This document shows, in pieces, positions 48,430 to 58,600 of a stretch of DNA of 64,000 nucleotides. The DNA lies in assembly GCF_014201735.1 (NCBI RefSeq), contig NZ_JACHFE010000002.1, positions 186,001-250,000 on the forward strand, in the 5' to 3' direction. Below the pieces are notes generated by a model. That model worked only from the letters and a program-made list of their open reading frames with translations. It searched no databases and was not told where the DNA came from. Source of the DNA: Marinobacter oulmenensis. GTDB lineage: Bacteria; Pseudomonadota; Gammaproteobacteria; Pseudomonadales; Oleiphilaceae. Both the position numbers and the translations under genes were made by a program. Within the stretch, counting starts at the first letter, position 1; each line of letters starts with the position of its first letter.

Positions 48430-49596
48430 ATGAATTTGCACGAATATCAGGGCAAGCAGCTGTTCGCTGAATACGGCCTGCCCGTATCCAAAGGCATTGC
48501 CTGCGATACACCCAAAGAAGCCGTAGCGGCGGCAGATGAAATCGGTGGTGACGGCTGGGTGGTCAAGGCCCAGGTGCATGCCGGTGGCCGTGGTAAGGCC
48601 GGCGGTGTCAAGCTGGTCAAGAGCAAAGACGATATCCGTGACTTCGCAGAGAAGTGGCTGGGTCAGAACCTGGTGACCTACCAGACTGATGAGAATGGCC
48701 AGCCGGTCAGCAAGATCCTGGTTGAATCCCTGACCGACATCGCCGAAGAACTCTACCTGGGCGCGGTTGTAGACCGTGGTACCCGTCGGATTGTCTTCAT
48801 GGCCTCCACCGAAGGCGGTGTCGAGATCGAGAAGGTAGCGGAAGAAACACCTGAAAAGATCCTGAAGGCGGAAGTGGATCCGCTGGTCGGCGCGCAGCCG
48901 TACCAGGGCCGCGAGCTGGCATTTAAACTGGGTCTGGAAGGCAAGCAGATCGGACAGTTCACCAAGATCTTCCTGGGTCTGGCCAAGCTGTTTGAAGAAT
49001 GTGACCTGGCGCTGGTTGAGATCAACCCGCTGGTGATCACGCCGGCTGGCGACCTGCACTGCCTGGACGCCAAAGTTGGTGTGGACGGCAACGCCCTGTA
49101 TCGCCAGAAGAAAATCCACGAGATGCACGATCCCTCCCAGGAAGATTCCCGGGAAGCCGAAGCGGCCAAGTGGGAACTGAACTACGTGGCTCTGGAAGGC
49201 AACATCGGCTGCATGGTCAATGGTGCCGGCCTGGCCATGGGTACCATGGACATCATCAAGCTCTCCGGCGGCCAGCCGGCGAACTTCCTGGACGTCGGTG
49301 GCGGTGCCACCAAGGAACGTGTTTCCGAGGCGTTCAAGATCATCCTGTCTGACGACAACGTTCAGGCCGTACTGGTCAACATCTTTGGCGGTATCGTTCG
49401 TTGCGACATGATTGCCGAAGGCATCATCGGTGCGGTCAAGGAAGTGGGCGTCAAGGTTCCTGTGGTGGTTCGCCTGGAAGGCAACAATGCCGAACTGGGT
49501 ACCAAGGTTCTGGAAGAAAGCGGTCTGAATATCATCGCCGCAACCAGCCTGTCCAATGCTGCAGAACAGGTCGTTAAAGCCGCGGGGGGTAAATAA
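48430..49596 (+). CDS. sucC: Succinate--CoA ligase (ADP-forming) beta subunit SucC
   Basis: A 388-residue subunit containing the ATP-grasp nucleotide site and part of the active site. It starts [19 protein letters not shown], the canonical N-terminus, which sets the ATG at 48430. [18 protein letters not shown] and the C-terminal [12 protein letters not shown] and [16 protein letters not shown] motifs are intact. It overlaps sucD by one base (TAATG). Confidence 0.97.
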   Translation: MNLHEYQGKQLFAEYGLPVSKGIACDTPKEAVAAADEIGGDGWVVKAQVHAGGRGKAGGVKLVKSKDDIRDFAEKWLGQNLVTYQTDENGQPVSKILVESLTDIAEELYLGAVVDRGTRRIVFMASTEGGVEIEKVAEETPEKILKAEVDPLVGAQPYQGRELAFKLGLEGKQIGQFTKIFLGLAKLFEECDLALVEINPLVITPAGDLHCLDAKVGVDGNALYRQKKIHEMHDPSQEDSREAEAAKWELNYVALEGNIGCMVNGAGLAMGTMDIIKLSGGQPANFLDVGGGATKERVSEAFKIILSDDNVQAVLVNIFGGIVRCDMIAEGIIGAVKEVGVKVPVVVRLEGNNAELGTKVLEESGLNIIAATSLSNAAEQVVKAAGGK

Positions 49597-50468
49597 TGAG
49601 CATCCTGATTAACAAAGACACCAAGGTAATCTGCCAGGGCTTTACCGGCGCGCAGGGCACCTTCCACTCTGAGCAGGCTATTGCCTACGGCACCAAGATG
49701 GTGGGTGGCGTGAGCCCCGGTAAGGGCGGCACCGAGCATCTGGGCCTGCCGGTATTCAACACCGTCCGTGACGCCGTTGAAAAAACCGGTGCTGAAGCCA
49801 CCGTTATCTACGTTCCTGCGCCTTTCTGTAAGGATGCCATCATTGAAGCGGCGGATGCCGGTATTCAACTGATCGTCTGCATCACCGAAGGCATCCCGAC
49901 CATCGATATGCTGTACGCAAAAGAGTATGTCGATCGCAAGGGCGTGACCATGATCGGCCCCAACTGCCCGGGCCTGATTACTCCGGACGAGTGCAAGATC
50001 GGTATCATGCCGGGCCATATCCACAAGAAGGGTAAGGTTGGCATCGTATCCCGCTCCGGCACCCTGACCTACGAAGCGGTCAAGCAGACCACAGACTTCG
50101 GTTACGGTCAGTCCACCTGTGTCGGTATCGGCGGTGACCCGATCCCGGGCTCCAACTTCATCGACATCCTGAAGATGCTTCAGGAAGATCCCGAAACCGA
50201 AGCGATCGTCATGATCGGTGAGATTGGTGGTACCGCCGAGGAAGAGGCTGCGGCCTTCATCAAGGAAAACGTGACCAAGCCGGTGGTTTCCTACATCGCC
50301 GGTGTTACCGCACCTCCGGGCAAGCGTATGGGCCATGCCGGCGCCATCATTTCCGGTGGTAAGGGGACTGCAGACGAGAAGTTCGCGGCCCTGAACGACG
50401 CGGGCGTCACCACCGTTCGCAGCCTGGCCGAGATCGGCAAGGCACTGAAGGAAGCGACTGGCTGGTAA
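49596..50468 (+). CDS. sucD: Succinate--CoA ligase (ADP-forming) alpha subunit SucD
   Basis: A 290-residue subunit with the N-terminal CoA-binding Rossmann fold ([20 protein letters not shown]) and the phosphohistidine in [18 protein letters not shown] (about His245). The length is normal. It is translationally coupled to sucC and followed by a strong terminator that ends the TCA supercluster. Confidence 0.97.
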   Translation: MSILINKDTKVICQGFTGAQGTFHSEQAIAYGTKMVGGVSPGKGGTEHLGLPVFNTVRDAVEKTGAEATVIYVPAPFCKDAIIEAADAGIQLIVCITEGIPTIDMLYAKEYVDRKGVTMIGPNCPGLITPDECKIGIMPGHIHKKGKVGIVSRSGTLTYEAVKQTTDFGYGQSTCVGIGGDPIPGSNFIDILKMLQEDPETEAIVMIGEIGGTAEEEAAAFIKENVTKPVVSYIAGVTAPPGKRMGHAGAIISGGKGTADEKFAALNDAGVTTVRSLAEIGKALKEATGW

Positions 50469-50484
50469 GCCGTTCGCACGCCTC

Positions 50485-50519
50485 AAAACCCCCGGAGTCC
50501 TCAGGGCTCCGGGGGTTTT
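50485..50519 (+). terminator. Terminator after sucCD
   Basis: A 13-bp AAAACCCCCGGAG / CTCCGGGGGTTTT stem (50485-50497 with 50507-50519), further closed by TCC/GGG around a TCA loop; the T run is in the descending arm. Confidence 0.85.
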
Positions 50520-50551
50520 GTGTTTCTGGGCCAGCTTTTTCGGTCCTTTTC

Positions 50552-50580
50552 TTAACGCGGGCCGGTGTTCAGACTATAAT
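50552..50580 (+). promoter_or_regulatory. trpS promoter
   Basis: TTAACG (50552-50557), a 17-bp spacer and a perfect TATAAT (50575-50580), about 80 bases before trpS. Confidence 0.65.
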
Positions 50581-50661
50581 GCCCGGTCAGCCAGATTTCC
50601 CGTATGCCAGCAAGGGCAGGGCGATCCGGTATTCTGTTCACAGAAAGAAGGAGTTTGTGCT

Positions 50662-51876
50662 TTGAGTTCTGTCGATTCCCAGCAACGGGTTTTGTCCGGT
50701 ATGCGTCCGACCGGCAAGCTTCACCTCGGCCACTACCACGGTGTGCTGAAGAACTGGGTGAAACTCCAGCACGAATACGAGTGCTTCTTCTTCGTTGCGG
50801 ACTGGCATGCGTTGACCACGCAGTATGACGATCCTTCGGGGATTGAACAGAGTGTCTGGGACATGGTGATCGACTGGCTGGCAGCCGGTGTGAACCCGGG
50901 CTCCTCGACGCTGTTCATCCAGTCTCAGGTGCCGGAACACGCGGAGCTTCACCTGTTATTGTCGATGATCACGCCGCTGGGCTGGCTCGAGCGTATTCCC
51001 ACCTACAAGGATCAGCAGGAAAAGCTTCGGGAGAAAGATCTGGCGACCTATGGTTTCCTGGGCTACCCGTTGCTGCAGACGGCGGACATCCTGATGTACC
51101 GGGCCGGCAAGGTGCCTGTGGGGGCGGATCAGGTATCCCACGTGGAGATCACCCGGGAAATTGCGCGCCGTTTTAACCATATCTATGGTCGTGAGCCCGG
51201 CTTTGAAGAGCAGGCGGAAGCGGCGGTTGTCAAAATGGGCAAGAAGAACGCCAAGCTTTACCGCAACCTGCGCAAGCGTTACCAGGAAGAGGGTGACGCC
51301 GAAGCGCTGGAAACCGCCCGGGCTCTGCTCAAGGAGCAGCAGAACATTTCCCTGGGGGATCGCGAACGCCTGTATGGCTATATCGAAGGCGGCGGCAAGG
51401 TGATTCTGCCGGAACCTCAGCCGTTGCTGACACCGGAATCCAAGATGCCCGGCCTGGACGGACAGAAAATGTCCAAGTCCTATCACAACTACATTGGTCT
51501 GCGTGAGGAACCGGACAGTGTTGTCCAGAAAATCCGGACCATGCAGACCGATCCCCAGCGGGTACGGCGTACCGATGCCGGTGACCCGGAAAAATGCCCG
51601 GTCTGGGGCATGCATCAGGTGTATTCCGATGAGCAGACCTGTGACTGGGTGCAGAGTGGCTGTCGTACCGCAGGCATCGGCTGTCTGGACTGCAAGAAGC
51701 CGTTGATGGACGCCATCATTGAGGAGCAGCGGCCTCTGCACGAACGGGCCCGGGAATATGAAAACAATCCGGACCTGGTGCATTCGATATTGCAGGAAGG
51801 ACGTGAGCAGGCCCGTGATGCTGCGCGTGATACCCTGGAGGAAGTTCGCGCCGCCATGGGGCTGGGCTACTGGTAA
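50662..51876 (+). CDS. trpS: Tryptophan--tRNA ligase
   Basis: A 404-residue class I aminoacyl-tRNA synthetase. The HIGH-type motif is KLHLGHYHGVLK and the KMSKS motif is intact (GQKMSKSYHNY). It is longer than the E. coli form (334) owing to an insertion before KMSKS (roughly residues 190-260, rich in Lys, Glu and Arg), as in Pseudomonas-type TrpS. The start is a TTG at 50662, chosen because GAAGGAG lies 8 bases upstream; farther in-frame starts would read through the promoter. It is cotranscribed with scpA. Confidence 0.92.
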   Translation: MSSVDSQQRVLSGMRPTGKLHLGHYHGVLKNWVKLQHEYECFFFVADWHALTTQYDDPSGIEQSVWDMVIDWLAAGVNPGSSTLFIQSQVPEHAELHLLLSMITPLGWLERIPTYKDQQEKLREKDLATYGFLGYPLLQTADILMYRAGKVPVGADQVSHVEITREIARRFNHIYGREPGFEEQAEAAVVKMGKKNAKLYRNLRKRYQEEGDAEALETARALLKEQQNISLGDRERLYGYIEGGGKVILPEPQPLLTPESKMPGLDGQKMSKSYHNYIGLREEPDSVVQKIRTMQTDPQRVRRTDAGDPEKCPVWGMHQVYSDEQTCDWVQSGCRTAGIGCLDCKKPLMDAIIEEQRPLHERAREYENNPDLVHSILQEGREQARDAARDTLEEVRAAMGLGYW

Positions 51877-51888
51877 GCGCGCCAGTCA

Positions 51889-52743
51889 ATGACGGGCAGG
51901 GTCGGGATCGACATGACGGAAGACACCACGGAAGCCCCGGAAACGCCAGTGGAAGGCTTTGGCGAGCAGCAGCCACTGGCGCTGGTCGAAGGCAAGCCGC
52001 TGGTGGACATGCCCAAGGATCTGTACATCCCGCCCGACGCCCTGGCGGTCTTTCTGGAGGCGTTTGAAGGGCCGCTCGATCTGCTCCTGTATCTGATCCG
52101 TCGCCAGAACATGGATATCCTGGATATCGACGTCAGTGAGATCACACGCCAGTACATGGATTACATTGCCGCGGTCGAGGCGATGCGGTTCGAGCTGGCC
52201 GCTGAGTATCTGGTGATGGCGGCAACCCTGGCTGAAATCAAATCCCGCATGCTGCTGCCCCGTCAGGAATCCGACGATGACGAGGAAGTGGACCCCCGGG
52301 CCGAGTTGATCCGTCGTCTGCAGCAATACGAACGGTTCAAGAAGGCGGCCGAGGATATCGACGCACTGCCGCGCCAGGAAAGGGACACCTTCGGTGGTTC
52401 GGCCGCCCTGCCGGAGCTGCCATCGTCCCAGCCTCATCCTGATGTTGAAATGAAAGAGCTGCTGCAGGCGCTTCAGGGCGTGCTTCAGCGGGCGGACCTC
52501 TTTACCAGTCATCATGTGGAGCGGGAGAAGTTGTCTACCCGTGAACGCATGTCCCAGATTCTGGCTGCACTGGAGGGAGATCAGTTTGTCGGCTTTGAAA
52601 GTCTGTTCACACCGGAAGAAGGACGTCTTGGTGTGGTGGTTACCTTTATCGCCACACTGGAACTGATCAAGGAACAACTGATTGAAATCGTCCAGGCGGA
52701 GGTTCTCGGCCCTATTCATGTTCGGGCTAGGGCCACAGGCTAG
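51889..52743 (+). CDS. scpA: Segregation and condensation protein A
   Basis: A 284-residue kleisin that bridges the heads of the SMC dimer. The family signature FEGPLDLLLYLIRRQNMDILDID lies near residues 58-80, with EYLVMAATLAEIKSRMLLP after it; the C-terminal winged-helix region includes TFIATLELIKEQLIEIVQ. The N-terminus is acidic and variable. The start could also be the ATG at 51913 (MTEDTTEAPE); neither has a strong ribosome binding site. It lies 12 bases after trpS and 9 before scpB. Confidence 0.92.
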   Translation: MTGRVGIDMTEDTTEAPETPVEGFGEQQPLALVEGKPLVDMPKDLYIPPDALAVFLEAFEGPLDLLLYLIRRQNMDILDIDVSEITRQYMDYIAAVEAMRFELAAEYLVMAATLAEIKSRMLLPRQESDDDEEVDPRAELIRRLQQYERFKKAAEDIDALPRQERDTFGGSAALPELPSSQPHPDVEMKELLQALQGVLQRADLFTSHHVEREKLSTRERMSQILAALEGDQFVGFESLFTPEEGRLGVVVTFIATLELIKEQLIEIVQAEVLGPIHVRARATG

Positions 52744-52752
52744 GAATTGGAT

Positions 52753-53367
52753 ATGAATGACGACCAACTGAAAAACCTGAGAGCCATCGTGGAGGCGGCG
52801 CTTCTGGCTGCCGCCAGACCGCTGTCGGTGGATCAGCTCCGGGAACTGTTTAGCGAGGAGGAGCGCCCGCCACGCCAGATCATGGAGGATGTTCTTGTCA
52901 TGCTGGACGAGGCCTGCGAGGGCAGGGGTTTTGAACTGCGTAAGGTGGCCAGTGGTTACCGTCTCCAGGTCCGGCAGGCCTTCGCACCCTGGGTTGGGCG
53001 GCTCTTTGAGGACCGGCCACAACGGTACTCCCGCGCGCTGTTGGAAACGCTCGCGCTGATCGCTTATCGCCAACCCATTACCCGTGGGGAAATTGAGGAA
53101 ATCCGGGGTGTCACGGTAAGCAGCAATATCATTCGCACGCTGGTTGAGCGAGAGTGGGTGCGCGTCGTCGGCCACCGGGACGTGCCGGGGCGGCCCGCGA
53201 TGTACGCAACCACCCGCCAGTTTCTGGACTATTTCAACCTCAAGGGGCTGGATGAGCTGCCGCCTCTGCAGGAGATCCGGGATCTCGAGGAAATTGGCCG
53301 TGAGATCGAAAAAGACATGCAGGGTGATATCGAATTCGAGTCATCCGACGACAACACCATTCACTGA
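52753..53367 (+). CDS. scpB: Segregation and condensation protein B
   Basis: A 204-residue winged-helix protein that binds ScpA and regulates SMC ATPase. It contains VEAALLAAARPLSVDQLRELF, LIAYRQPITRGEIEEIRGV and GRPAMYATTRQFLDYFNL, all typical. The ATG at 52753 follows AGGA at 7 bases; the TTG six bases upstream was rejected. The C-terminal tail is acidic. Confidence 0.94.
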   Translation: MNDDQLKNLRAIVEAALLAAARPLSVDQLRELFSEEERPPRQIMEDVLVMLDEACEGRGFELRKVASGYRLQVRQAFAPWVGRLFEDRPQRYSRALLETLALIAYRQPITRGEIEEIRGVTVSSNIIRTLVEREWVRVVGHRDVPGRPAMYATTRQFLDYFNLKGLDELPPLQEIRDLEEIGREIEKDMQGDIEFESSDDNTIH

Positions 53368-53400
53368 TTTTATTCATCAGGCTTCAGCAAGGATTTAACC

Positions 53401-54357
53401 ATGGCGTCACCCAGACCCGACAAAACCCGGACAACCGGTGATTCATCCGGACCGGAGCGCATTCAGAAGCTTCTGGCCCGGGCCGGCGTTGGGTCCCGTA
53501 GGGAAATCGAGGGCTGGATGGAGGCTGGACGCCTGCTGGTCAATGGTCAGCCAGCACAGCCCGGCCAGAAAGCCACCACCTCGGACCGGTTTGAGCTCGA
53601 TGGCCGTGTCCTGGACGCCGGCCCCGCAGCTGAGGTGGTCCGCAGGGTTCTGATCTACAACAAACCGGAAGGCGAAGTCACCAGTCGCAAGGATCCGGAA
53701 GGACGGCCCACGGTGTTCGACCGGCTGCCTCGGCTGAAGGATCAACGCTGGATTGCCATCGGGCGTCTGGATATCAATACCACCGGTCTGGTGCTCTTTA
53801 CCACCGATGGCGAACTGGCCAACCGCCTGATGCACCCGTCCGGCGAGATCGACCGGGAATATGCGGTCCGGATTTTCGGGGAAGTGGACGACGCCATGCT
53901 CGAACGTCTGCAGGAAGGCGTGTTGCTGGAAGACGGCACCGCACGCTTCTCGGATCTCAGCCCCGCCGGGGGCAGCGGTATGAATCGCTGGTTCCATGTC
54001 ACCCTGATGGAGGGACGGAATCGTGAGGTACGTCGTCTCTGGGAATCCCAGGGGGTGAGGGTGAGCCGCCTGAAGCGAGTCCGTTATGGCCCAATCCTGC
54101 TGCCCAGCCGGCTGACTCAGGGCAAATGGGAAGAGCTTGATCAGAAGTCTGTGGATGCGCTGAGCCGGGAAGTGGGACTTACCCCGGTGGCAATCCCTGG
54201 CAAGACGCCTGACGAGAAAGCGGCCCATGAGCGAAAGCGGCGTAAAAAAGGCGTTAAACCCTCCTCACGCCGGAGTTGGCAGGTCAGTGATTCTGCGCCA
54301 TCGAAAAGCCAGGCCGGGAAAGGGCCGAAGCGCTCCCCCTTGAAACGGCGCGGCTGA
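53401..54357 (+). CDS. rluB: 23S rRNA pseudouridine(2605) synthase RluB
   Basis: A 318-residue RsuA/RluB-family pseudouridine synthase. There is an N-terminal S4 domain (ERIQKLLARAGVGSRREIE) and a catalytic domain with the aspartate in IGRLDINTTGLVLFTTDG; EGRNREVRRLWESQG is conserved. The C-terminal tail after about 265 is Lys/Arg/Ser-rich. It follows scpB in the usual Pseudomonas order. No clear terminator separates it from the convergent GGDEF gene. Confidence 0.93.
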   Translation: MASPRPDKTRTTGDSSGPERIQKLLARAGVGSRREIEGWMEAGRLLVNGQPAQPGQKATTSDRFELDGRVLDAGPAAEVVRRVLIYNKPEGEVTSRKDPEGRPTVFDRLPRLKDQRWIAIGRLDINTTGLVLFTTDGELANRLMHPSGEIDREYAVRIFGEVDDAMLERLQEGVLLEDGTARFSDLSPAGGSGMNRWFHVTLMEGRNREVRRLWESQGVRVSRLKRVRYGPILLPSRLTQGKWEELDQKSVDALSREVGLTPVAIPGKTPDEKAAHERKRRKKGVKPSSRRSWQVSDSAPSKSQAGKGPKRSPLKRRG

Positions 54358-54375
54358 TCCCGTCACGCTCCTGTT

Positions 54376-55353
54376 TCAAGAGATCATCGCAAAGGTGCGG
54401 GTGCAGTTTCTGCCCTGTGCCTTTGCCCTATAAAGGGCCTCGTCAGCCCGGATCAGCCACTGCTCCGGATTTTCATCCGACAGGTGGACGGCAACTCCGC
54501 AGCTGGCGGTGACCCCTACGGGCTCGTCTCCACCGTCCACCCTGATGCGGCTAATGGCATCCCGTGCACGATCCGCCACTTCCCTGGCTTCCTCAAGGCT
54601 GGTGTGCGGCAGCAGTATGGCAAACTCTTCCCCACCAAAGCGGTAGACGGTGTCGGATGTCCGGATGGATCGCTCAAGCTGCTCGGCTGTACGGGCAAGA
54701 ATGTGATCACCGACCACGTGTCCGTGGCTATCGTTGATCTGCTTGAAGTGATCAAGGTCGCACAGGACCAGGCTCCACTCGGTGCCGTGCCGGCCGGACA
54801 GGGCAGCGGCCCGCACCAGATCCTCATCCATGGCGCGCTTGTTGCCAATGGCAGTCAGGGAGTCAGTCAGGGCCGCCTGTTCTATGGCAATGAACTGGCA
54901 GGAATTGCGAATGGGGCAGATGGCTGCCGCAATGACCATTTCAAAACCGCTTAGCTCTTCGTCACTGAACTTCTGGCGGCGGTGAAAAGTCAGGGTGCCG
55001 TAGTAGTGTCCGTCCAGGTTCAGGGCGTATTCACAGCGGTGTGGTCCGCCCATCCCGGTGGAGAAGACGAAATCCTGACGGGCAATGCGATGCCGGTAGT
55101 TCATGGCGTCAAAAGGAATGACCCCTTGAATTTCCTCAACCAGAATACCCAGTTGCGTCTCCAGTGACAGGGTGGTGGATAACCGCCTGGCCAGCCGCGT
55201 CAGCAGGTCGGGGCTGCTATTCCAATCCTGGAAGGATTGCTTCAGGGCGGCCAGGCGGGCCGGGCGGGAAGCTGCGGACTGAATGGAAGTCAGGTTTTTT
55301 ACCACGGGGTCACTCTGTTGCTCGGGTATGTGTATGGTTTGTATATGCACCAA
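54376..55353 (-). CDS. Soluble GGDEF-domain diguanylate cyclase
   Basis: A 325-residue cytosolic protein. The N-terminal part (about 40-150) looks GAF-like, and the GGDEF domain covers about 160-322. The active-site loop reads FGGEEF (a functional variant), and an RTSD inhibitory I-site lies exactly five residues before it, so active and product-inhibited synthesis of c-di-GMP is likely. The start shown is a TTG; the GTG one codon later is equally possible and no good ribosome binding site is visible. It is divergent from smc. Confidence 0.86.
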   Translation of the reverse strand: MVHIQTIHIPEQQSDPVVKNLTSIQSAASRPARLAALKQSFQDWNSSPDLLTRLARRLSTTLSLETQLGILVEEIQGVIPFDAMNYRHRIARQDFVFSTGMGGPHRCEYALNLDGHYYGTLTFHRRQKFSDEELSGFEMVIAAAICPIRNSCQFIAIEQAALTDSLTAIGNKRAMDEDLVRAAALSGRHGTEWSLVLCDLDHFKQINDSHGHVVGDHILARTAEQLERSIRTSDTVYRFGGEEFAILLPHTSLEEAREVADRARDAISRIRVDGGDEPVGVTASCGVAVHLSDENPEQWLIRADEALYRAKAQGRNCTRTFAMIS

Positions 55354-55370
55354 AAATGCCAGGACTAAAT

Positions 55371-55393
55371 TAACCCTGATTTACAAAGGGTTA
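55371..55393. promoter_or_regulatory. Inverted repeat in the GGDEF-smc divergent region
   Basis: TAACCCT (55371-55377) and AGGGTTA (55387-55393), 9 bases apart and about 20 bases upstream of the GGDEF start. It may be an operator; the regulator is unknown. Confidence 0.3.
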
Positions 55394-55608
55394 TATGTGG
55401 CAATTCCAGTTATGCTTAAAGTTTTACCGCTTGAAAACGGGTGTGCGTCATTTTTCCGGCAGCCGGTTGCCGGACAGGCACCCTTCCATGGCAAATTCCT
55501 GTCAGAGGGGTGGGTCCGAATGGTGGCTGTGGTAAACTCCTGCGGTCCTACCGAAGTGGTCAATAAAGGGAATGCGAAAGACAATGCAATTTGAGGGAAG
55601 CGCCTGAC

Positions 55609-58600
55609 ATGCGGCTTAAGTCGATCAAACTGGCCGGATTCAAATCCTTTGTTGACCCCACCACCGTGCCTTTTCCATCCAACATGACCGCCGTAGTCGG
55701 TCCCAATGGCTGTGGCAAATCCAATATCATCGATGCCGTGCGCTGGGTAATGGGCGAAAGCTCCGCCAAATATCTGCGCGGTGAATCCATGACTGACGTT
55801 ATTTTCAACGGCTCCAGTGCCCGCAAACCGGTCGGTCAGGCATCCATCGAACTGGTGTTTGACAACAGCGATGGCTCAGCGCCCGGTGAGTTCGCCCGCT
55901 TCAACGAAATTTCCGTCAAACGCCGCGTTTCCCGGGAAGGGCAATCGGACTACTTCATGAATGGCGCGAAATGCCGTCGCCGGGATATCACCGATCTCTT
56001 TCTGGGCACCGGGCTCGGCCCGCGCAGTTACGCCATTATCGAGCAGGGGATGATTTCCCGACTGATCGAAGCGAAGCCCGAAGAGCTGCGGGTCTACATC
56101 GAGGAGGCGGCCGGGATCTCCAAGTACAAGGAGCGCCGCCGGGAAACCGAAAACCGCATACGGCGCACCCAGGAAAACCTGGATCGCCTGACCGATCTCC
56201 GTGATGAACTGGGCCGGCAACTTGAGCATCTGGAACGTCAGGCGGCGGCTGCCGAGAAGTATCGCAACTACAAACAGGAAGAAAGGCTCAAGAAAGCCGA
56301 GTTGACCGTGCTCCGTTGGCAGGGGCTGGACCGCGACCTGCAGCAGCGGCGTGAAACCATTCGGGAAACGGAGCTGGAACTTGAGCGGTTACTGACCGAA
56401 AGGGTCAGCCTTGAAACCGCCCTCGAGCGTCTGCGGGACGATCACCACGAGCGCACCGAACATTTCAATCGTGCCCAGGCCCGCTATTACGAAGCGGGTG
56501 CGGATATTGCCCGGATCGAACAGAGCCTCGAACATCAGCGGGAGCGCAGCCGGCAGACCGCCGCGGAGTTGGACCAGGGGCTGGCCAATCAGCGTGAACT
56601 GAGCCGTGAACTGGAGCAGGACGAGGACAAGCTTGCCGCGCTTGAGGAAGAGCTGGCCATGGTCGGGCCGGAGCAGGAAGCCCTGGCTATCCGGTCCGAG
56701 GAATCCGGTGAACGCCTGCAACAGGCGGAAGAGGCCATGGCTGACTGGCAACAGCGCTGGGACCAGTTCAGCGCCCAGTCATCAGAGGCACGGCGGCAGG
56801 CGGAACTGGCCCAGTCGCGTATCCGGTCACTGGAAGATGCCATTGAGCAACTCAATACCCGTGAGCGCAAACTCCGGGAAGAACGGGAACAACTGGAGAG
56901 CCAGCTGGACCGGGAAGAACTCGATGAGCTGCTGGAGGAACAGGCAACCCTGGAGCTTCAGCGTGATGAGGCGGATGAACAGATTGCCTCACTGCAGGAC
57001 GATGTCGCGGATCAGCGCCACCGGATGAAAGAAGCTGAACAGGCCGTGTCAGAGTCCCAGCAACGGGTCCACAGCCTGAGAGCGTCGCTTGAATCCCAGC
57101 AATCCATGCTCGAAGAGCAGCTGGGTGCGCAGAATTCCGGACTTCAGTCCTGGCTGGAGCAGCAGGGACTGGCGGATATGCCGAGAATCGCGGCGTCCCT
57201 GAGTATTGAGGATGGCTGGGAGTTTGCCGTCGAACAGGTGATCGGACGTTTCACTCAGGGTCTCTCATTGCCGGGAATGGACGGGCTGGAGGAGGCTCTG
57301 GAGCAGGCGCCGCGTGGGCTTGCGCTGGTTCAGGGACAGTCCGGAGGGGACAGCAGCGCTAAAGGTCTGGCCGCCAAGGTGGCCGGTGTTCCAGCGCTGC
57401 AGTCTTTGCTCAACGGGGTCGACACCGCGAACAGTCTGTCGGAGGCGCTGGAGCGCCGGGCTTCCCTGGCCCCCCAGGACAGTCTGATCACTCCGGAAGG
57501 CATCTGGGTATCGCGGGACTGGATACTGATGCCGGATGCTGATGCCAGTCATACCGGGGTGATCGAACGGCAGAAAAAAGTTCGGGCGCTGGAGTCGGAA
57601 CTTGAACAGGCGGAAGCCGAACTGGAGACGGCGACCAGACACCAGGAGCAGGGTCAGGAGGCCTATGAGCGGGCTGAAGCTGCCCGGGAGGATGTTCAGG
57701 GGCAGAAGGCCGGTGTCGAAAGGGAACTGGCTTCTCTGGCTTCGAGGGTCAGTGGCCTGAAGGCAAGGGCCGAGCAGATCGAAGCCCGCCTCGGGCGGAT
57801 CCGCGAGGACATCGATGATGTTGCCGGCGAACTCGTCGAGCAGAAGGAAACACTGCAGGAAGTCCGGGAAGAGTGGGACATCGCCCTGGCATCCAGTGAG
57901 GACCACGAGGAAGAAAGAGAGCGGTTGCTCGAAGAACGCGACCGACGTCGCGAGGATCTTGATAACGTCCGCCAGGAAGCCCGCCACGAGCGTGATCACG
58001 CGCATCAGCTCCAGCTGCAGATGCAGACCCTGCAGAGCCAGAGGGACGCCCTGAACCAGACCCTGGAACGCAGCCGGCTTCAGAAGGAGCGTCTGGATGA
58101 GCGTCTGGACATCCTCCGTGAAGCTCGCGAAAGCGCGGAAGAGCCCATCGAGGACCTGCAGATGCAGCTCGAGGGGCTTCTTGATCGTCGCCTGGCCGAA
58201 GAAGAAAAACTCGGATCGGCCCGGGATGCATTGGAGGAAATCGATCATGACGTCAGGGATCGTGAACAGGGCCGCAGCAGGGTTGATCACACACTGCAGG
58301 AGGTTCGCTCCCGCCTCGAAAAGCTCAAGATGGAGTCCCAGGCGCTTGAAATCCGGTCAACAAACCATCTGGAGCAGCTTGAAGGCCTGGAAACCAGTCT
58401 GAAAGCGGTGCTCGAAACGCTGCCGGAAGACGCGGATGAAGAAACCTGGGCGAGGGAAGTCGAAAAGATCGGCAATCGGATTCAGCGTCTCGGAGCCATC
58501 AACCTCGCTGCCATTGACGAATTCCAGGTCCAGAAAGAGCGCAAGACCTATCTGGATGAGCAGTACGATGACCTGGTTGAGGCTCTGGAGACCCTCGAGA

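Noticed and set aside
50518-50661. N-terminal extension of trpS by about 48 residues
   Set aside because: It runs through the trpS promoter and the preceding terminator, and lacks conserved TrpS sequence; the TTG at 50662 has a strong ribosome binding site.
55413-55440. A TAAAGTTT element upstream of smc resembling a sigma28 -35 box
   Set aside because: The expected GCCGATAA -10 is not present 11 bases downstream.
55395-55535. A 46-codon open frame (MWQFQLCLK...) between the GGDEF gene and smc
   Set aside because: No ribosome binding site, odd composition and no family resemblance; it lies in the divergent regulatory region.
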